A stretch of DNA of 23,915 nt from a virus: IMG/VR virus record IMGVR_UViG_3300032223_001243, positions 1-23,915 of that record; one strand, written 5' to 3'. The notes under the pieces were generated by a model. The model saw nothing but the letters and a program-made list of their open reading frames with translations. It was not told where the DNA came from and did not search any database. Shown one piece after another: positions 21,988 to 23,915 of this stretch. Every line of letters starts with the position of its first letter. Positions within the stretch are counted from its first letter, which is position 1. The position numbers and the translations under genes were made by a program.

Positions 21988-22179
21988 ATGACAAAAAATA
22001 CACATGAATGCCAAGATTGTGGAGCAGAAGCCGTTATCGAGTATGATCCAGATAATGTGAATCAAGAGCCACAGTATTGTCCGTTCTGCGGATCATCATA
22101 TATAGAAGAGGAATTAGAAGATGATATTGACCTCTTAAAGAATGGTGGTTTCGACGATGACATGGACATACAATGGTAA
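21988..22179 (+). CDS. Small zinc-ribbon protein
   Basis: This 63-residue protein has two CxxC knuckles, HECQDCGAE near the N-terminus and QYCPFCGSS about 26 residues later, typical of a rubredoxin-like zinc ribbon, then a very acidic tail (EEELEDDIDLL... DDDMDIQW). The ATG at 21988 is preferred over a TTG at 21979 that would overlap the glutaredoxin stop. Acidic zinc ribbons often act as DNA mimics or protein adaptors, but nothing here decides. The 3' end overlaps the GIY-YIG gene. Confidence 0.78.
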   Translation: MTKNTHECQDCGAEAVIEYDPDNVNQEPQYCPFCGSSYIEEELEDDIDLLKNGGFDDDMDIQW

Positions 22180-22585
22180 ACCTTACGAACTAGGCGAGCA
22201 GACTCATAAAGAAGTTTATGGTTTCGTTTACCTAATTACTTGCCTGAAGACACAAAGGAAGTATGTAGGTAAGAAACTATTTTGGTCTAACAAGACTAAA
22301 CAAGTTAAAGGTAAGAAGAAACGATTCAAGGTAGAATCCGATTGGAAAACCTACTTTGGTTCTAACAAGGTTTTAATTGAAGAGATAGCACAGAATGGTG
22401 CAGAAAATTACAAGCGAGAGATCCTATACTTATGTGCAGGAAAAGGAGAATGTAATTATTTAGAGGCATACGAACAGTTTACACGCAACGTATTGACCAG
22501 CGACCAATATTATAATGATTGGATAATGGTTAAGGTGCATAGAGCACACATTAAGGGTTTACAGCAGGCAAAAACTGTGGTATAA
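22157..22585 (+). CDS. SegE-like GIY-YIG domain protein
   Basis: This 142-residue protein (MTWTYNGKPYELG...) has a GIY-YIG-type signature: YGFVYLITCL followed by RKYVGKKLFW, then a conserved ESDWKTYFGSNKVL and a late NYLEAYEQF with a candidate catalytic Glu. The full set matches the T4-like phage family annotated as SegE-like GIY-YIG. It may be a nicking or homing-type endonuclease, though the family is widespread as a fixed gene and may have a housekeeping DNA role. The start at 22157 follows GGTGG by eight bases; an in-frame ATG at 22142 would add five residues. The first 23 bases overlap the zinc-ribbon gene. Confidence 0.88.
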   Translation: MTWTYNGKPYELGEQTHKEVYGFVYLITCLKTQRKYVGKKLFWSNKTKQVKGKKKRFKVESDWKTYFGSNKVLIEEIAQNGAENYKREILYLCAGKGECNYLEAYEQFTRNVLTSDQYYNDWIMVKVHRAHIKGLQQAKTVV

Positions 22586-22586
22586 T
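22558..22586 (+). promoter_or_regulatory. Sigma70-like promoter of the RNase H gene
   Basis: TTTACA (22558-22563), a 17-base spacer and TATAAT (22581-22586) lie inside the 3' end of the GIY-YIG gene. TGTGGTATAATATA is identical to the nrd promoter over 14 bases. The expected start (about 22593) coincides with the next ATG, implying a leaderless mRNA. Confidence 0.8.
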
Positions 22587-22593
22587 ATAGATT

Positions 22594-23445
22594 ATGATTA
22601 TTATTGATTACTCACAAATCTCCATCGCCTCTTTCTATGCTCAACCAAACGCTGAGCTTAGCGAAGAATTCTTAAGACACATGATCTTAAATACCATTCG
22701 TATGTACTCGCATAAGTATAAAGCAGAATACGGCGAAATCGTATTAGCTTGTGATGGCGGCAATTCTTGGAGGAAAGGTGTTTTCCCTCCATATAAAGCA
22801 CATCGTAAGAAAGCAAGAGAAGATAGCGGTATGGATTGGAAACTCTTCTTTACATACCTAAACCAGATACGTGAAGAGATTAAAGAAAACTTCCCGTATA
22901 AGGTTATCCATCTTGAGCACGTTGAAGCTGACGATGTCATCGCAACATTAGTTAAGGAAACTCAGGAGTTTGGTAAGAACGAACCTGTCATGATTATTTC
23001 TTCTGACAAAGATTTTATCCAACTTCAGAAATACAAGAATGTCAAACAATTCTCGCCAATCCAAAAGAAGTTGGTCACAGACTCCAACCCTCGCTTATAC
23101 CTGTTTGAGCACATCATTCGTGGCGATAGTGGGGATGGGATACCTAATATTCTTTCTGCTGATACTACTTTTGTGGACGGTAATAGACAAACTCCTGTTA
23201 GTAAAAAGAAAATTGACACATGGTTGGAGAAAGCAGAAGACCTCCAATCGGTGATGGACGCAGAGGTATATAGGAATTATCAACGTAATAAACTACTGAT
23301 TGATCTTGACATGATCCCTAAAGATTACACAGATTCAATCATGTATGCATATGAGCAACAACTAGTTGCACCTAGAGCACGCATCTTAGACTACCTAATT
23401 AAGAAGCGTTGTAAAATGTTAGTAGAATCCGTTAGCGAGTTTTAA
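22594..23445 (+). CDS. rnh: RNase H / 5'-3' flap exonuclease (T4 Rnh-like)
   Basis: This FEN-1 family nuclease removes RNA primers from Okazaki fragments. In 283 residues the acidic metal ligands are visible: Asp5 (MIIIDYSQ), Asp54 (ACDGGNSWRKG with PPYKAHRKK after it), Glu111, Asp113 and Asp114 (EADDVIA), Asp138 and Asp140 (SSDKDF), Asp178 and Asp181 (RGDSGDGIPN). All match T4 RNase H. No ribosome-binding site is present; the ATG sits at the predicted transcription start. It works with gp41 and the other replication proteins. Confidence 0.95.
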   Translation: MIIIDYSQISIASFYAQPNAELSEEFLRHMILNTIRMYSHKYKAEYGEIVLACDGGNSWRKGVFPPYKAHRKKAREDSGMDWKLFFTYLNQIREEIKENFPYKVIHLEHVEADDVIATLVKETQEFGKNEPVMIISSDKDFIQLQKYKNVKQFSPIQKKLVTDSNPRLYLFEHIIRGDSGDGIPNILSADTTFVDGNRQTPVSKKKIDTWLEKAEDLQSVMDAEVYRNYQRNKLLIDLDMIPKDYTDSIMYAYEQQLVAPRARILDYLIKKRCKMLVESVSEF

Positions 23446-23447
23446 AA

Positions 23448-23882
23448 ATGGCCAAAAGAATATTAGTTTGCGAGATCCTTGAGCAGGTAGCCAAGACAGA
23501 TTCACGTAAAGAGAAGATCGAGATCCTTCGCAAGTACAACTCATTAGAGCTACGTGATGTCCTCAAAGGTGCATTCGATGATACGGTACAATTCAATCTT
23601 CCAATTGGTGTACCTCCAATCGATGAGGATGAGAAGTCAAAGTATGATAAGACACGGTTGATGTCAGAGACCAAGAAGTTTAGGTACTTCGTTAAAGGCG
23701 GTCCAGGGGATCAGATCAATCGGGTAAGACGAGAACGCATGTTCATTGATATCCTATATAGGATTGACAGCAAGGAAGTACCTCTGCTATGTCATATGAA
23801 AGATAAGACACTCGATGGTGTATACAAAGGACTAACTAAAAAACTTGTTGCAGAGGCGTTCCCAGGACTCATAATTAAATAA
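23448..23882 (+). CDS. Conserved phage protein (DUF6433-like)
   Basis: This 144-residue protein starts MAKRILVCEILEQVAKTDSR. It matches a family common in marine T4-like phages (I believe DUF6433): a helical N-terminus, LRDVLKGAFDDTVQFNLPIGVPP, a central FVKGG and RRERMFIDILYRIDSKEV, and the ending YKGLTKKLVAEAFPGLI. It usually lies among replication genes, as here directly after RNase H (two-base gap). Function is unknown; a role in replication or late transcription is inferred from position only. Confidence 0.85.
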   Translation: MAKRILVCEILEQVAKTDSRKEKIEILRKYNSLELRDVLKGAFDDTVQFNLPIGVPPIDEDEKSKYDKTRLMSETKKFRYFVKGGPGDQINRVRRERMFIDILYRIDSKEVPLLCHMKDKTLDGVYKGLTKKLVAEAFPGLIIK

Positions 23883-23915
23883 ATAACAGTATGACCGACT
23901 TACTTAATTAACTAA

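Noticed and set aside
22157-22585. Mobile homing endonuclease interrupting the nrd-rnh region
   Set aside because: The GIY-YIG protein belongs to a family usually fixed in marine T4-like phages, overlaps its neighbours and contains the rnh promoter; no sign of recent insertion, intron or split gene.
23891-23911. ATG of a possible next gene at the window end
   Set aside because: The frame stops after six codons within the window; nothing supports a gene there.

Overview
The window looks like a segment of a T4-like tailed-phage (myovirus) genome of the marine/aquatic kind (cyanophage- and pelagiphage-like). Every gene lies on the plus strand, most are packed end to end with ATGA or TGATG overlaps, and several encode T4 core functions: the gp41 helicase C-terminus, T4-type RNase H and a SegE-like GIY-YIG protein. 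Class Ia ribonucleotide reductase, glutaredoxin and ThyX supply nucleotides. TATAAATA late promoters are present. A nested inner/outer spanin pair points to a Gram-negative host. I saw no tRNA, CRISPR array, insertion sequence or integrase, and no photosynthesis gene, so the host cannot be fixed further.

Layout. 1-1670: helicase C-terminus, two small unknown genes and thyX. 1671-1910: an intergenic region with a terminator and a sigma70-like promoter. 1911-3303: five small early-type genes, the last an HExxH metalloprotease-like protein. At about 3331-3375 a strong terminator abuts a late promoter. 3375-15642: a late region of about 12 kb. 15646-18072: a fibre-like virion protein, a spanin/lipoprotein lysis cassette and a small unknown gene. 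18073-22585: nrdA, a newly noted zinc-ribbon ORF, nrdB, glutaredoxin, a second zinc ribbon and a GIY-YIG protein, behind a promoter carrying an 18-bp palindrome. 22594-23882: RNase H and a conserved phage gene, behind a near-identical promoter.

The most interesting part is 4.45-15.6 kb. Five proteins begin with the same kind of 10-residue peptide ending in Glu (for example MKSFVDFLTE, MKQFKEFLRE), and a sixth has a looser version. This closely resembles the capsid-targeting sequence of T4 internal proteins, which is removed by the gp21 prohead protease at (L/I)xE. Downstream, three large proteins (781, 439 and 616 residues) look like chains of small modules separated by further (L/I/V)xE sites. 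My inference is that this is an internal-head-protein (packaged payload) locus. Putative cargo includes a histidine-rich ligase-like nucleotidyltransferase, a cytidylyltransferase-fold enzyme and its degenerate paralogue, a very basic DNA-binding-type protein, a PD-(D/E)xK nuclease-like module, KOW-like and EF-hand-like modules, and a segment that would become an N-terminal signal-peptide-like helix after cleavage. The sequence pattern is direct; packaging, processing and injection are inferred.
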